Source: Shinella sp. (lineage in GTDB: Bacteria > Pseudomonadota > Alphaproteobacteria > Rhizobiales > Rhizobiaceae). Taken from it: 64,000 bases of DNA. Below the pieces are notes generated by a model. That model did not search any database. It saw only the letters and a list, made by a program, of their open reading frames with translations, and was not told the DNA's origin. Shown here in pieces: positions 28,118 through 36,459 of this stretch. The translations under genes were made by a program, and so were the position numbers. Numbering within the stretch: position 1 is the stretch's first letter; the number at the start of each line of letters is the position of its first letter. Where the stretch lies: NCBI GenBank assembly GCA_003248775.1, contig QFQX01000010.1:1-64000 (forward strand), in the 5' to 3' direction.

Positions 28118-29374
28118 ATGACCTCAAGGCTTGAGGACTTACTGACAAGGATCATCCGAAAAGGAAATTTCCGCGTAACTTTCGCGGATGGAAGGACAAA
28201 GACAATCGGAGATGGCAGCGGCGAGCCTGTCGCCCTGCGCTTTATCGATGAGAAGGCCGAAAACGAGCTGGTTTCGGATCCTCAGCTCAAGTTCGGTGAA
28301 ATCTATATGGATGGCCGGATGATCGTAGAGGAAGGCGATATCTACGACCTCCTCGCTCTCATCAAGTCGAACACGCTTGTCGAGGGCCTTAACTTCAGCA
28401 TGATATGGCGCGGATTGGCGCGCTATTGCCTGACCCGGATCCGCAACCTCTTTCCGGTTAATCACAACCGCCGCAACGTCGCGCATCATTACGATCTCTC
28501 CGCCAAGCTCTTCGACCTCTTCCTCGATGAGGACTGGCAGTATTCCTGCGCTTATTTCGAACCCGCCGGCATTTCGCTCGATGAGGCGCAACTCGCCAAG
28601 AAGCGGCATATCGCGGCCAAGCTTCGTCTTGAGAAGGACCAGCGGGTGCTGGAAATCGGTTCCGGCTGGGGCGGCATGGCCATGTATCTCGCCGAAATGG
28701 CAGGCGTCGAGGTAAACGGCATCACACTTTCGACCGAACAGTTGCGCGTTTCGCGCAGCCGGGCCGAAAAGCGCGGCCTTGTTCCCCGCGTCCGGTTCGA
28801 TCTTCAGGACTATCGGACAATGCGCGCGGCCCCCTTCGACCGCATCGTCTCCGTCGGCATGTTCGAGCATGTCGGGCCGACCAATTATCGCAACTTCTTC
28901 GGAAAGGTGTCGGAGCTTCTGAAGGATGACGGCGTGATGGTGCTCCACTCCATCGGGCAACCCTATCCGGCGCTTTACAACAATCCCTTCTTCGAAAAGT
29001 ACATCTTCCCCGGAGGCTATATTCCCTCCGTGGCCGAGGTGCTGCCGGCAATCGAGAAGTCGGGCCTGCTGATCCGCGACGTGGAGATCCTGCCGCTTCA
29101 CTACGGCTATACGCTCCGGCACTGGCGCCAGCGCTTCCTTGCCCGCAAGGCCGAGGCCGTGGCGCTCTACGACGAACGCTTTTTCCGTATGTGGGAGTTC
29201 TATCTCGCCGGCTCGGAAATGGCCTTCACCCACGAGAACTTCTTCATCTTCCAGATGCAGATCACCAAGAGCCAGTTTGTGGTTCCCGACAACCGCAATT
29301 ATATCGCCGAGGCCGAGGCAAAGCTGAAGGCGGCGGAAAGGGCAAGGGCTCCGCTGGAGAAGGTGGAATTCTAG
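28118..29374 (+). CDS. cfa: cyclopropane-fatty-acyl-phospholipid synthase
   Basis: This 418-aa SAM-dependent enzyme adds a methylene bridge across cis double bonds of membrane phospholipid acyl chains. The signature VLEIGSGWGGMAMYLAEMAG (178-196) binds SAM, HYDLSAKLFDLFLDEDWQYSCAYF (124-147) is the typical substrate-binding block, and GMFEHVGPTNYRNFF follows. Length is normal for the family (about 380-420). It stands alone, with a long leader between the tex hairpin and its start; the upstream GGGG-rich segment GGCATATGGGGGCAATGA is next to the ATG. Confidence 0.95.
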   Translation: MTSRLEDLLTRIIRKGNFRVTFADGRTKTIGDGSGEPVALRFIDEKAENELVSDPQLKFGEIYMDGRMIVEEGDIYDLLALIKSNTLVEGLNFSMIWRGLARYCLTRIRNLFPVNHNRRNVAHHYDLSAKLFDLFLDEDWQYSCAYFEPAGISLDEAQLAKKRHIAAKLRLEKDQRVLEIGSGWGGMAMYLAEMAGVEVNGITLSTEQLRVSRSRAEKRGLVPRVRFDLQDYRTMRAAPFDRIVSVGMFEHVGPTNYRNFFGKVSELLKDDGVMVLHSIGQPYPALYNNPFFEKYIFPGGYIPSVAEVLPAIEKSGLLIRDVEILPLHYGYTLRHWRQRFLARKAEAVALYDERFFRMWEFYLAGSEMAFTHENFFIFQMQITKSQFVVPDNRNYIAEAEAKLKAAERARAPLEKVEF

Positions 29375-29529
29375 GATTGCCAGCGGATGGGGGAAGCCCG
29401 GCAACGCTCGGAAAGGACGGGGCTGTGGTCCCGTCTTGGTTAATGCTCCGGTAATGCATTCGTGCGATTTTAACGCATCTCTCTGCAGGTCTGCAGAATT
29501 TCAGTATTGCGTTTTTTTAGGATCGACCC

Positions 29530-30333
29530 ATGCGAAAGACGGCGCTTGTTCTCGTTTCCGCGAGCTTTTTCAGTATTATTGCCACCGAAAGCCATGCTGG
29601 CGAACGTTTATGGTCCGGCGACTGGTATCTGACGCTTGGCGGCGCCGGCATTTCCGGACCAAAGTTCGAAGGCGCCGATAGCCGCAAGCTTTCCTTCTCG
29701 CCGATTATCTCGCTCGGTCGTCAGGGCAGCGGCTCGCGGTTCTCATCGCGCAACGATAGTGCATCGCTGGCTATCGTCGATACCGACATGTTCCGCGCAG
29801 GGGTCGCCGGCAAGTTCGTGCCCGGTCGCGATTCTGATGACTATCGTGACATCAAGGGTCTTTCCGACGTCAGGTGGGGCGGCGAACTCGGCGGTTTCGT
29901 CGATGTCTACCCGACCGATTTCGTCCGTCTGCGTGGCGAATTGCGTCAGGGCATCCGCAGCCATGACGGCCTCGTTGCCGATCTCTCCGCGGATGCCTTC
30001 ACCGATATCGCCCCGGATATCCAGCTTTCCGGCGGTCCGCGCGCCCGTTACGCAACGAGCGGCTACACCAAGGCTTATTATGGGGTGAACGCCGAGGAAT
30101 CCGCAGCCTCCGGCCTTAGCCAGTATGATCCGGATGGCGGCTGGCAGTCGGTCGGCGTCGGCACCGCACTCACATGGAAGGCGACGGAACAGCTTTCCAC
30201 CAGCGCCTTTGCCGAATATTCCCGCCTCGTCGGCCCCGCTGCCGACAGCTCGCTGGTTCAGGAACGCGGTTCCCGCAACCAGTTCATGTTCGGTGTTTCC
30301 GCCAGCTACAAGTTCGGCTTCACTCTCGATTGA
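29530..30333 (+). CDS. MipA/OmpV family outer-membrane protein
   Basis: The 267-aa protein has a signal peptide (MRKTALVLVSASFFSIIATESHA) and a beta-barrel-like pattern ending in the aromatic-free but typical SASYKFGFTLD. It matches the MipA/OmpV family (GGAGISGPKFEGADSRKLSFSPIISLGRQG at about 38-66), which in E. coli scaffolds murein enzymes and in other bacteria is an adaptive outer-membrane protein. The role here is inferred. It is followed by a good terminator. Confidence 0.85.
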   Translation: MRKTALVLVSASFFSIIATESHAGERLWSGDWYLTLGGAGISGPKFEGADSRKLSFSPIISLGRQGSGSRFSSRNDSASLAIVDTDMFRAGVAGKFVPGRDSDDYRDIKGLSDVRWGGELGGFVDVYPTDFVRLRGELRQGIRSHDGLVADLSADAFTDIAPDIQLSGGPRARYATSGYTKAYYGVNAEESAASGLSQYDPDGGWQSVGVGTALTWKATEQLSTSAFAEYSRLVGPAADSSLVQERGSRNQFMFGVSASYKFGFTLD

Positions 30334-30376
30334 GGCCGAAACTCTTCCAGCATTTACGGCAATAGCCTGAAACGGT

Positions 30377-30410
30377 TCCGCGTCAGCAGACACCTGACGC
30401 GGAGTGTTTT
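30377..30410 (+). terminator. terminator after the MipA gene
   Basis: TCCGCGTCAG and CTGACGCGGA form a perfect 10-bp stem with a 7-base loop, followed by GTGTTTTA. Confidence 0.8.
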
Positions 30411-30414
30411 AGAG

Positions 30415-30516
30415 CATGTCGCGCAAAAGTGTGCAGCGGTTTTGCGGCCACGACATGCGATGAAACAAGGACTTAAAGCGTAGAGAGCGAAGCTGAAAGA
30501 TCGCGACACGCTTTAG
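30415..30516. repeat. RIME-like rhizobial palindromic element, copy 2
   Basis: This is nearly identical to 13111-13211 (three differences over about 101 bp). It begins immediately after the mipA terminator and forms the left part of a compound repeat cluster that runs to 30611. Confidence 0.75.
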
Positions 30517-30517
30517 A

Positions 30518-30611
30518 GCATTTCCAGGAAAAGTGGGAACCGGTTTTGCGTCCGGAAATGCGTAACAACAAAGAGATAGAGCGTTTCAGCGATTTTAAGA
30601 AAAGCTGAAAC
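30518..30611. repeat. second palindromic element plus hairpin
   Basis: GCATTTCC...GGAAATGC (30518-30561) encloses an inner AAAA...TTTT pair and belongs to a different common rhizobial repeat family. It is followed by GTTTCAGC...GCTGAAAC (30583-30611), which may also end transcription of the leftward lipoprotein gene. Confidence 0.6.
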
Positions 30612-30614
30612 TCT

Positions 30615-31370
30615 CTAGATCCGGTCCGGGTTGATCGACACCACGACGTAGGAATACTCGGTGGTGTCGTCGCTGCGGCTTTCAGCGCCTCCTCCCACGC
30701 CCTTACCGATGACCTTGGTCTTGCCATCGCTGGACGTGATGGTTCCACCAACACTCAAACCTGCGGACCCACCGAGATAACGATTGGTGACGTCCGTGAG
30801 CTTGTCAGCGCGCCAGGCATTGAGAACGAGAATGACATTGCTGCCCGCCGCCTTCCGCTCGGCAATGAGTGCGCGGCATTCGTCGCCTATCTTGGCCATA
30901 ACGAGTCTGGCCCCGGCATCGGTCAATGTCAGTTCCCGCACATTCTCCATCGTGTAGATGCGCGAACCCTTGGCGTTTACGTCGGCAGCAATCACGCCGA
31001 GCTTGGCGAGCTTGTCGAGAGAAAAGCCGGCGCTCGCCCCCCTGCTGGCATTCTCTGTCTTCTTGTCGATCCGAACCTTGTCCTCAACGACAACCTGGGC
31101 CTCGAGATCCTTCAGCGCACCGGTTTTCAGGAAGTCGTCATAGCACATGGCGTTGTAGACGGTGCCGTCGCCCGTCGCAAACCTGGGCCTCCTTCCCTGT
31201 CCGGAGAAGTAGAGGTGACCGACTTCGATGGCGCTGGTCGGCGCGACCGTCGCATAGCCGCGGGGCTGAACGCTTTCCAGCGTGGGCGGCGATGGAGGCG
31301 TGGTCATGACTGTTTGGTGGCAGCCCGCCAGCATGGCGGTTGCCCCAATGAGAAGCATGTGGTTTCGCAT
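30615..31370 (-). CDS. predicted lipoprotein of unknown function
   Basis: The 251-aa protein has a lipoprotein signal peptide with lipobox LAGC (residues 14-17; MRNHMLLIGATAMLAGCHQ), so it would be anchored to a membrane at Cys17. The mature part has no motif I recognise. A notable Pro-rich linker (TTPPSPPTLES) follows the lipobox. GGGGG lies before the ATG. It is flanked on the left by repeat elements and on the right by a divergent ubiA, and no partner gene is apparent. Confidence 0.65.
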   Translation of the reverse strand: MRNHMLLIGATAMLAGCHQTVMTTPPSPPTLESVQPRGYATVAPTSAIEVGHLYFSGQGRRPRFATGDGTVYNAMCYDDFLKTGALKDLEAQVVVEDKVRIDKKTENASRGASAGFSLDKLAKLGVIAADVNAKGSRIYTMENVRELTLTDAGARLVMAKIGDECRALIAERKAAGSNVILVLNAWRADKLTDVTNRYLGGSAGLSVGGTITSSDGKTKVIGKGVGGGAESRSDDTTEYSYVVVSINPDRI

Positions 31371-31547
31371 TTTTACCCCCTAAGATTGCGAATGTAAAAA
31401 ATACAATCATTGATATTGATTCCAGGCAATGTGGACTCGCTAAAAAAGTTGCGCTCCATAAAATAACAATTTTAAGTAGAATCTTGATTGTGGTGGGTGT
31501 AGGCGATCTTGCTTGACCCGGCTCCGGCCTCGCCCTTAGATGGCCCC

Positions 31548-32501
31548 ATGCAACAGACAGATGATTTCGCCGGCCGTGTTGCCGATGCGCGTTCCGATAA
31601 TTGGGTTCACCGAACCCTGCCTCGCAGCTGGTGGCCTTACGCGCAGCTTGCGCGCTGGGACAGGCCGATCGGCTGGCAATTGCTCATGTGGCCGTGCTTC
31701 TGGTCGTCGGCCATGGCCGCCAATGCGTTGGCGGCTGAAGGGCGTCTGTCCTTCTCGCTCTTCCTTTTCCATCTCTTTCTGTTCTTCGTCGGTTCGGTGG
31801 CCATGCGCGGGGCGGGCTGCACCTATAACGATCTCGTGGACCAGAATATCGATATGCAGGTCGCGCGCACCCGCTCGCGTCCCCTGCCGTCGGGCCGTGT
31901 CAGCCGCAAGGAAGCGAAGATCTTCATCCTGGCTCAGGCGCTGGTCGGGTTGGTGGTGCTGCTGTGTTTCAACGGCTTTTCTATCGTGCTCGGCATCCTG
32001 TCGCTGGCGATCGTTGCCATCTATCCCTTCGCCAAGCGCTTTACCGACTGGCCGCAGTTCTTTCTTGGTCTGGCCTTCTCATGGGGCGGGCTGATGGGCT
32101 GGGCGGGACTTCAGGGGTCGCTGTCGCTCTCCCCCGTGCTGCTTTACGTTGCCGCCGTCGCTTGGACGATCGGTTACGACACGATCTACGCCCATCAGGA
32201 CAAGGAGGACGACGCGCTCGTCGGCGTCCGTTCCACCGCGCGGCTGTTCGGCGATGATACACGTTACTGGCTGATTGCCCTTTACGGCATAACTTTCCTG
32301 CTGCTTCTGGCAGCCTTCATCGCGGCGGGCGTGGGCTTTTTCGCCTATCTCGGCCTGTTTGTCGCGCTGGGCATGCTGGTCCGGCAGATCGTCGTCATCG
32401 ATATCGACAATGCGGATCAGTGCCTTGCCCTGTTCAAGTCCAACAACCGCGTCGGCCTGATCCTGTTTGCCGGTCTGCTGCTGGCCATTCCCTTCGCCTG
32501 A
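31548..32501 (+). CDS. ubiA: 4-hydroxybenzoate polyprenyltransferase
   Basis: UbiA joins the polyprenyl chain to 4-hydroxybenzoate in ubiquinone synthesis at the inner membrane. The 317-aa protein has about eight membrane segments and both Mg2+/diphosphate motifs: NDLVDQNID (94-102) and DTIYAHQDKEDD (211-222). ATG at 31548 (MQQTDDF) was chosen over a TTG at 31509. The donor is the product of the polyprenyl synthase at 6.4 kb. A terminator follows. Confidence 0.95.
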   Translation: MQQTDDFAGRVADARSDNWVHRTLPRSWWPYAQLARWDRPIGWQLLMWPCFWSSAMAANALAAEGRLSFSLFLFHLFLFFVGSVAMRGAGCTYNDLVDQNIDMQVARTRSRPLPSGRVSRKEAKIFILAQALVGLVVLLCFNGFSIVLGILSLAIVAIYPFAKRFTDWPQFFLGLAFSWGGLMGWAGLQGSLSLSPVLLYVAAVAWTIGYDTIYAHQDKEDDALVGVRSTARLFGDDTRYWLIALYGITFLLLLAAFIAAGVGFFAYLGLFVALGMLVRQIVVIDIDNADQCLALFKSNNRVGLILFAGLLLAIPFA

Positions 32502-32528
32502 TTTCCCTGATCCCATGAAGGCCTGATC

Positions 32529-32560
32529 CATCGCCCGGCAATGCCGGGCGATTTGCTTTT
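32529..32560 (+). terminator. terminator after ubiA
   Basis: TCGCCCGGCA-TGCCGGGCGA stem with a tight loop, followed by TTTGCTTTT. It separates ubiA from dmeR. Confidence 0.75.
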
Positions 32561-32575
32561 GCCTTTTGCTTCAAA

Positions 32576-32592
32576 ATAGGGTACCCCCCTAT
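32576..32592 (+). promoter_or_regulatory. candidate DmeR operator
   Basis: ATAGGG and CCCTAT flank TACCC, giving a perfect 6-bp dyad with a C tract and AT flanks, as in operators of RcnR/DmeR regulators. It ends 3 bp before the dmeR start codon. Confidence 0.65.
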
Positions 32593-32595
32593 GTT

Positions 32596-32874
32596 ATGAG
32601 TCACACTATAAAACATCAGGCAAAGCTGCTCGCCCGTGTCAGGCGGATGAAGGGGCAGATGGAAGCCATCGAAACCGCGCTGCTGGCGGAAGCGCCCTGC
32701 GGCGACGTTCTCAACATGGTCGCCTCGGTCCGTGGCGCGATCACCGGCCTGACGGCGGAACTGATCGAGGATCACATTCGCGAACATGTGGTCAATCCGG
32801 ACCGCGAGGAAGACCCCGAGCGCGCCAAGGGGGCTGCCGAACTGATCGATGTCATCAGGAGCTATCTGAAATGA
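32596..32874 (+). CDS. dmeR: DmeR/RcnR-type Co(II)/Ni(II)-sensing repressor
   Basis: The 92-aa CsoR/RcnR-family helical regulator (LLARVRRMKGQMEAIETAL) has His3, Cys35, His60 and His64, which correspond to the four side-chain ligand positions of E. coli RcnR for Ni/Co. That match supports starting at the ATG at 32596, since RcnR also uses its N-terminal amine; another ATG at 32591 is out of frame. No ribosome site precedes it, so the message may be leaderless. Its stop overlaps the dmeF start. Cobalt or nickel would relieve repression of the pair. Confidence 0.9.
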   Translation: MSHTIKHQAKLLARVRRMKGQMEAIETALLAEAPCGDVLNMVASVRGAITGLTAELIEDHIREHVVNPDREEDPERAKGAAELIDVIRSYLK

Positions 32875-33902
32875 CGCACGACCGCGACGATCACCATCAC
32901 GATCATCCCCATCCCCATCCCCACGCCCCGGCACAGGCGCGCCTGGCCGCAAGCCATCAGCACATGTTCCTGGGCGCTGACCACCAGCGCAACGCCCGCA
33001 AGACATGGGCCGTCATCGCCATCACCACGGTGATGATGGTGGGCGAGATCGCCGCCGGAACGCTGTTCGGCTCCATGGCACTGCTGGCGGATGGCTGGCA
33101 TATGGCCACCCACGCCGGCGCCATCCTGATCTCGGCGCTTGCCTATCGCTATGCGCTGAAGAATGTCGGCAATGATCGCTTCACCTTCGGCACCGGCAAG
33201 TTCGGCGATCTCGCGGCGTTTTCCAGCGCAATCGTGCTGGCAATGGTGGCGCTACTGATCGCCTGGGAAAGCCTGATGCGTTTCCGCAATCCGGTGGCCA
33301 TCGATTTCAACGAGGCGATTGCGGTTGCCGTCCTCGGCCTCGTCGTCAATCTCGTCTGCGCCTGGCTGCTCTGGGACGATCATGACCATCATGACGCCGG
33401 CCACGGTCATCATCATGGCCACCACGATCACGCCGGCAGCCATGCTCATGCAGGCAGTCACGCCCATGGCGGCAGCGACACCAATCTGCGCGCCGCCTAT
33501 GTGCATGTGATCGCCGATGCACTGACGTCGGTCCTCGCCATTGCCGGCCTGTTTGCCGGCAGCTTCTACGGATGGCTCTGGCTCGATCCGATCATCGGTC
33601 TGGTCGGTACTGTCATCATAGCCCGTTGGGCCTATGGTCTGATGCGCCAGGCGGGCGGTGTCCTTCTCGATTACGTGCCGCGCAGCGAGGATCTGCCGGA
33701 TGAAATCCGGGCGATCATCGAGCCAGAGGGGGCGAAGATCGCCGACCTGCATGTCTGGCAGCTTGGCCCCGGCCATCACGGCGCCATCGTTTCGCTGACG
33801 GCGACCGATCCGCGCGCGCCGTCCTATTATCGCGAGAAACTCGCCCGTATTCCCGACCTGTCGCATGTCACGGTCGAGGTTGAGAGCGCGGCCGCCGCCT
33901 GA
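32871..33902 (+). CDS. dmeF: cation diffusion facilitator, Co/Ni exporter
   Basis: The 343-aa CDF transporter moves Co2+ or Ni2+ out of the cytoplasm. It has six membrane segments; TM2 has D74 and H77 (ADGWHMATH), TM5 H212 and D216 (HVIADALTS). The N-terminus (HHHDHPHPHPHAP) and the TM4-TM5 loop (169-199) are very His-rich, as in DmeF of rhizobia and Agrobacterium. It overlaps dmeR by 4 bp. A bidirectional terminator follows. Confidence 0.93.
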   Translation: MTHDRDDHHHDHPHPHPHAPAQARLAASHQHMFLGADHQRNARKTWAVIAITTVMMVGEIAAGTLFGSMALLADGWHMATHAGAILISALAYRYALKNVGNDRFTFGTGKFGDLAAFSSAIVLAMVALLIAWESLMRFRNPVAIDFNEAIAVAVLGLVVNLVCAWLLWDDHDHHDAGHGHHHGHHDHAGSHAHAGSHAHGGSDTNLRAAYVHVIADALTSVLAIAGLFAGSFYGWLWLDPIIGLVGTVIIARWAYGLMRQAGGVLLDYVPRSEDLPDEIRAIIEPEGAKIADLHVWQLGPGHHGAIVSLTATDPRAPSYYREKLARIPDLSHVTVEVESAAAA

Positions 33903-33925
33903 TCCGTGTTCCGTTCTGAAACGAC

Positions 33926-33957
33926 AAAGGGGTCCGAACACCGTTCGGACCCCTTTT
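33926..33957. terminator. bidirectional terminator between dmeF and DUF6101 gene
   Basis: AAAGGGGTCCGAAC and GTTCGGACCCCTTTT form a near-perfect stem of about 14 bp between convergent genes, with T-rich flanks on both sides. Confidence 0.85.
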
Positions 33958-33980
33958 GTCTATGCCGACCCGTTAACGGA

Positions 33981-34553
33981 TCAGTTGCGGGCGATGATTT
34001 CCTTGCCGGAGATCTTCATGGTCACGCCCAGCTTGCCGGTGGTGCGGCGCACGAGGAAGCGCGGCCGGCGTTCGGCGAAATAGGAATGGCGGCGGCGCGG
34101 CTGGGTTTCCCGGGCGCGGACGTCGCCGAGGTGCTCTTCGAGCGGACGGGCAACGCCATCGGCCTCGACCATCAGCATGGGAATGCGGAAGGCGTCGGAC
34201 CAGTTGCGCCAGTCTGCGGCGATATCGCAGAGATCATGGGCGACCAGCAGCGGAATGCAGAGTTCCGGGTCTTCATGGTGCAGTTCGAGTGTCACGGTAA
34301 CCTCTCCGTCTCCATGGTCGATCGCGCGGGCGGCGACCCCCTTGAAGGCGCGGGCCGGCAGCGCGAACGAGAGCGGCAAACCGCTGCCCTGCAGGATCTT
34401 TCTGAGGACTGCGCCCCGCTCGTCAATCGTAATGGTGACATCGCCGGACGCTCCGCGCAATGCGTAGGTGACCTGCTGCGGAAAACGGGACGGATCCAGT
34501 CGCAACGTTGCCCCTGCCCATGCGGGCTTCATAACCGTGTTCGTCATCTTCAT
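33981..34553 (-). CDS. DUF6101-like conserved rhizobial protein
   Basis: The 190-aa protein (KPAWAGATLRLDPSRFPQQVTYALRGASGDVTITID at about 9-44; RRHSYFAERRPRFLVRRTTG near the C-terminus) resembles the DUF6101 family found in rhizobia. It is soluble, with a basic C-terminus. Function unknown. Internal ATGs at residues 3 and 8 are alternative starts. It is divergent from modABC across 379 bp. Confidence 0.65.
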   Translation of the reverse strand: MKMTNTVMKPAWAGATLRLDPSRFPQQVTYALRGASGDVTITIDERGAVLRKILQGSGLPLSFALPARAFKGVAARAIDHGDGEVTVTLELHHEDPELCIPLLVAHDLCDIAADWRNWSDAFRIPMLMVEADGVARPLEEHLGDVRARETQPRRRHSYFAERRPRFLVRRTTGKLGVTMKISGKEIIARN

Positions 34554-34932
34554 GCTACCCTTGTTTTACCCGAGAGCGCTTCATGCGTTCTTCCGATCGG
34601 GACTTTGCGTCCTCTGTAGCCCGACCATAGCGAGGGCCTGTTCCGGACAACTTAAAAATTGCGGTTAAAAAAACTTTGCTGCGTCAAATGGTTAGTATTT
34701 TCAGACGAGGCAAGGTTTCGAAAAAGTGAATATAGGCGACAAGGTGTAGGTGTTTGGGACGGCTGCGCGACAAGCTCGCAAGAGTTGCGAGAAGCTTGAA
34801 ATGCCTGCTGCACAGGCATTCCGTTTCAGGTCAAATTTGAGAGAGGGGGAGCTTCCGTTCTCTTGTCCGGTTGTTTCTTTTTCGCTATCGATGTAGCCGA
34901 AAGAATATATCGATAATCGCAAGAGGTCATTC
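34554..34932. other. gene-free interval upstream of modABC
   Basis: No gene is visible. The interval holds two adjacent hairpins (CTCGCAA-GAG-TTGCGAG at 34775-34791 and AATGCCTG-CTGCA-CAGGCATT at 34800-34820) and the ModE-like box next to modA. Confidence 0.5.
34886..34915. promoter_or_regulatory. candidate ModE box upstream of modA
   Basis: TATCGATGTA and TATATCGATA, separated by 10 bp, form an inverted repeat (9 of 10 match). The TATA-rich half-sites and the place just before modA, 17 bp upstream of the ATG, fit a ModE/MopA operator. Confidence 0.55.
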
Positions 34933-35733
34933 ATGTCCGTTTCGTTTCGCTCCTTCCGTGCCGTTGCCAAGGCCGCAGTCGTCGTCGCCGCCTTCCTCGC
35001 CCAGCCGGTATCCTCCGCTTTTGCCGACGGACCGGTAACCGTTTTTGCCGCCGCCAGCCTCAAGGAAGTGCTGACCGATATCTCCACCGCCTGGAAGGCA
35101 GAGACCGGCAAGGAAACCAGCGTTTCCTTCGCAGCCAGCTCCGCGCTCGCCAAGCAGATCCAGGAAGGCGCGCCGGCCGACATCTTCTTCTCGGCTGATC
35201 TGAAGTGGATGGACCACCTCGACAAGGCCGGCCTCATTGCAGACGGCACCCGCTCCAATCTGCTCGGCAACCGCATCGTGCTCGTTGCGCCGAAGGACTC
35301 GACCGTAACCACGACGATCGCGGCTGGCTTCCCGCTCAAGGATCTTCTCGCCGGCGGCAAGCTCGCCATGGGCAACACGGAGTCGGTTCCGGCCGGTCTC
35401 TATGGCAAGGCCGCTCTCGAAAAGCTCGGCGTATGGGACAGCGTCAAGGCTGACATCGCCCAGTCGGATAGCGTTCGCGCGGCACTTCTGCTCGTTTCCC
35501 GCGCCGAAGCCCCGCTCGGTATCGTTTATGAAACCGACGCCAAGGCCGACAAGGACGTAAAGGTCGTTGACCGCTTCCCGGAAGACAGCCATCCTGAGAT
35601 CATCTATCCGGCTGCTCTGGTGAAGGAATCGAAGAATGCTGATGCCAAGGCCTTCCTCGAATACCTGCATGGCGAAAAGGCCAGGGAAATCTTCACCGCT
35701 GCCGGCTTCACGGTGCTTGCCAAGACGAACTGA
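34933..35733 (+). CDS. modA: molybdate ABC transporter, periplasmic binding protein
   Basis: The 266-aa protein has a signal peptide (about 1-30, cleaving near SAFA-DGP) and the ModA fold: VTVFAAASLKEVLTDI and VSFAASSALAKQIQEGAPADIFFSAD are the oxyanion-binding loops. It captures molybdate (or tungstate) for ModB and ModC, which follow. A ModE-like box precedes it, and a ModE-type regulator is encoded 3 kb downstream. AAGAGGT 7 bp upstream is the ribosome site. Confidence 0.95.
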   Translation: MSVSFRSFRAVAKAAVVVAAFLAQPVSSAFADGPVTVFAAASLKEVLTDISTAWKAETGKETSVSFAASSALAKQIQEGAPADIFFSADLKWMDHLDKAGLIADGTRSNLLGNRIVLVAPKDSTVTTTIAAGFPLKDLLAGGKLAMGNTESVPAGLYGKAALEKLGVWDSVKADIAQSDSVRAALLLVSRAEAPLGIVYETDAKADKDVKVVDRFPEDSHPEIIYPAALVKESKNADAKAFLEYLHGEKAREIFTAAGFTVLAKTN

Positions 35734-35766
35734 TATTGACGCTATCGCAGTCAAGGCATCGTTCGG

Positions 35767-36459
35767 GTGACGCTTACTCCTGAAGAAACCACAGCCATGT
35801 TGCTCAGCCTGAAGGTCGCGGTTACCGCCGTGGCCTTCTCGCTGCCTGTCGGGATCCTCGTCGCATGGCTTCTGTCTCGTCGTGATTTTTACGGCAAGAC
35901 CCTGTTGAACGGCATCATCCATTTGCCGCTCATCATGCCGCCGGTCGTTACCGGTTACCTGCTGCTGATCACCTTCGGGCGACGCGGCGCCGTCGGTGCG
36001 CTCCTCGACCAGTGGTTCGGACTGGTCTTCTCCTTCCGCTGGACGGGGGCAGCACTAGCTGCCGCCGTCATGGGCTTTCCGCTGCTGGTGCGCTCCATCC
36101 GCCTGTCGCTGGATGCCGTCGACCGCAAGCTGGAATCCGCGGCCTCGACGCTCGGCGCGCCGCCGGCCTGGGTGTTCCTGACTGTCACGCTGCCGCTGAT
36201 CCTGCCGGGCATTGCCGCCGGTACGGTACTTTCCTTCGCCAAGGCGATGGGCGAGTTCGGCGCGACGATTACGTTCGTTTCCAACATTCCCGGTGAAACC
36301 CAGACGCTGGCATCGGCCATCTACACCTATACCCAGGTGCCGGGCGGCGATCTCCAGGCCATGCGTTTGACGCTGATTTCCATTGCCGTTTCGCTTACGG
36401 CGCTGGTGGTCTCCGAGGTCCTGTCGCGGCGGCTGGCCGCAAGGATGGGGAGCGCCTGA
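35767..36459 (+). CDS. modB: molybdate ABC transporter permease
   Basis: The 230-aa inner-membrane permease starts at GTG (35767) with MTLTPEETTAMLLSLKVA, and has about five membrane segments and the EAA motif loop (ESAASTLGAPPAWVFLTVTLPLILPGIAAG). Its stop overlaps the modC start (TGATG). It sits 33 bp after modA in the modABC operon. Confidence 0.95.
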   Translation: MTLTPEETTAMLLSLKVAVTAVAFSLPVGILVAWLLSRRDFYGKTLLNGIIHLPLIMPPVVTGYLLLITFGRRGAVGALLDQWFGLVFSFRWTGAALAAAVMGFPLLVRSIRLSLDAVDRKLESAASTLGAPPAWVFLTVTLPLILPGIAAGTVLSFAKAMGEFGATITFVSNIPGETQTLASAIYTYTQVPGGDLQAMRLTLISIAVSLTALVVSEVLSRRLAARMGSA

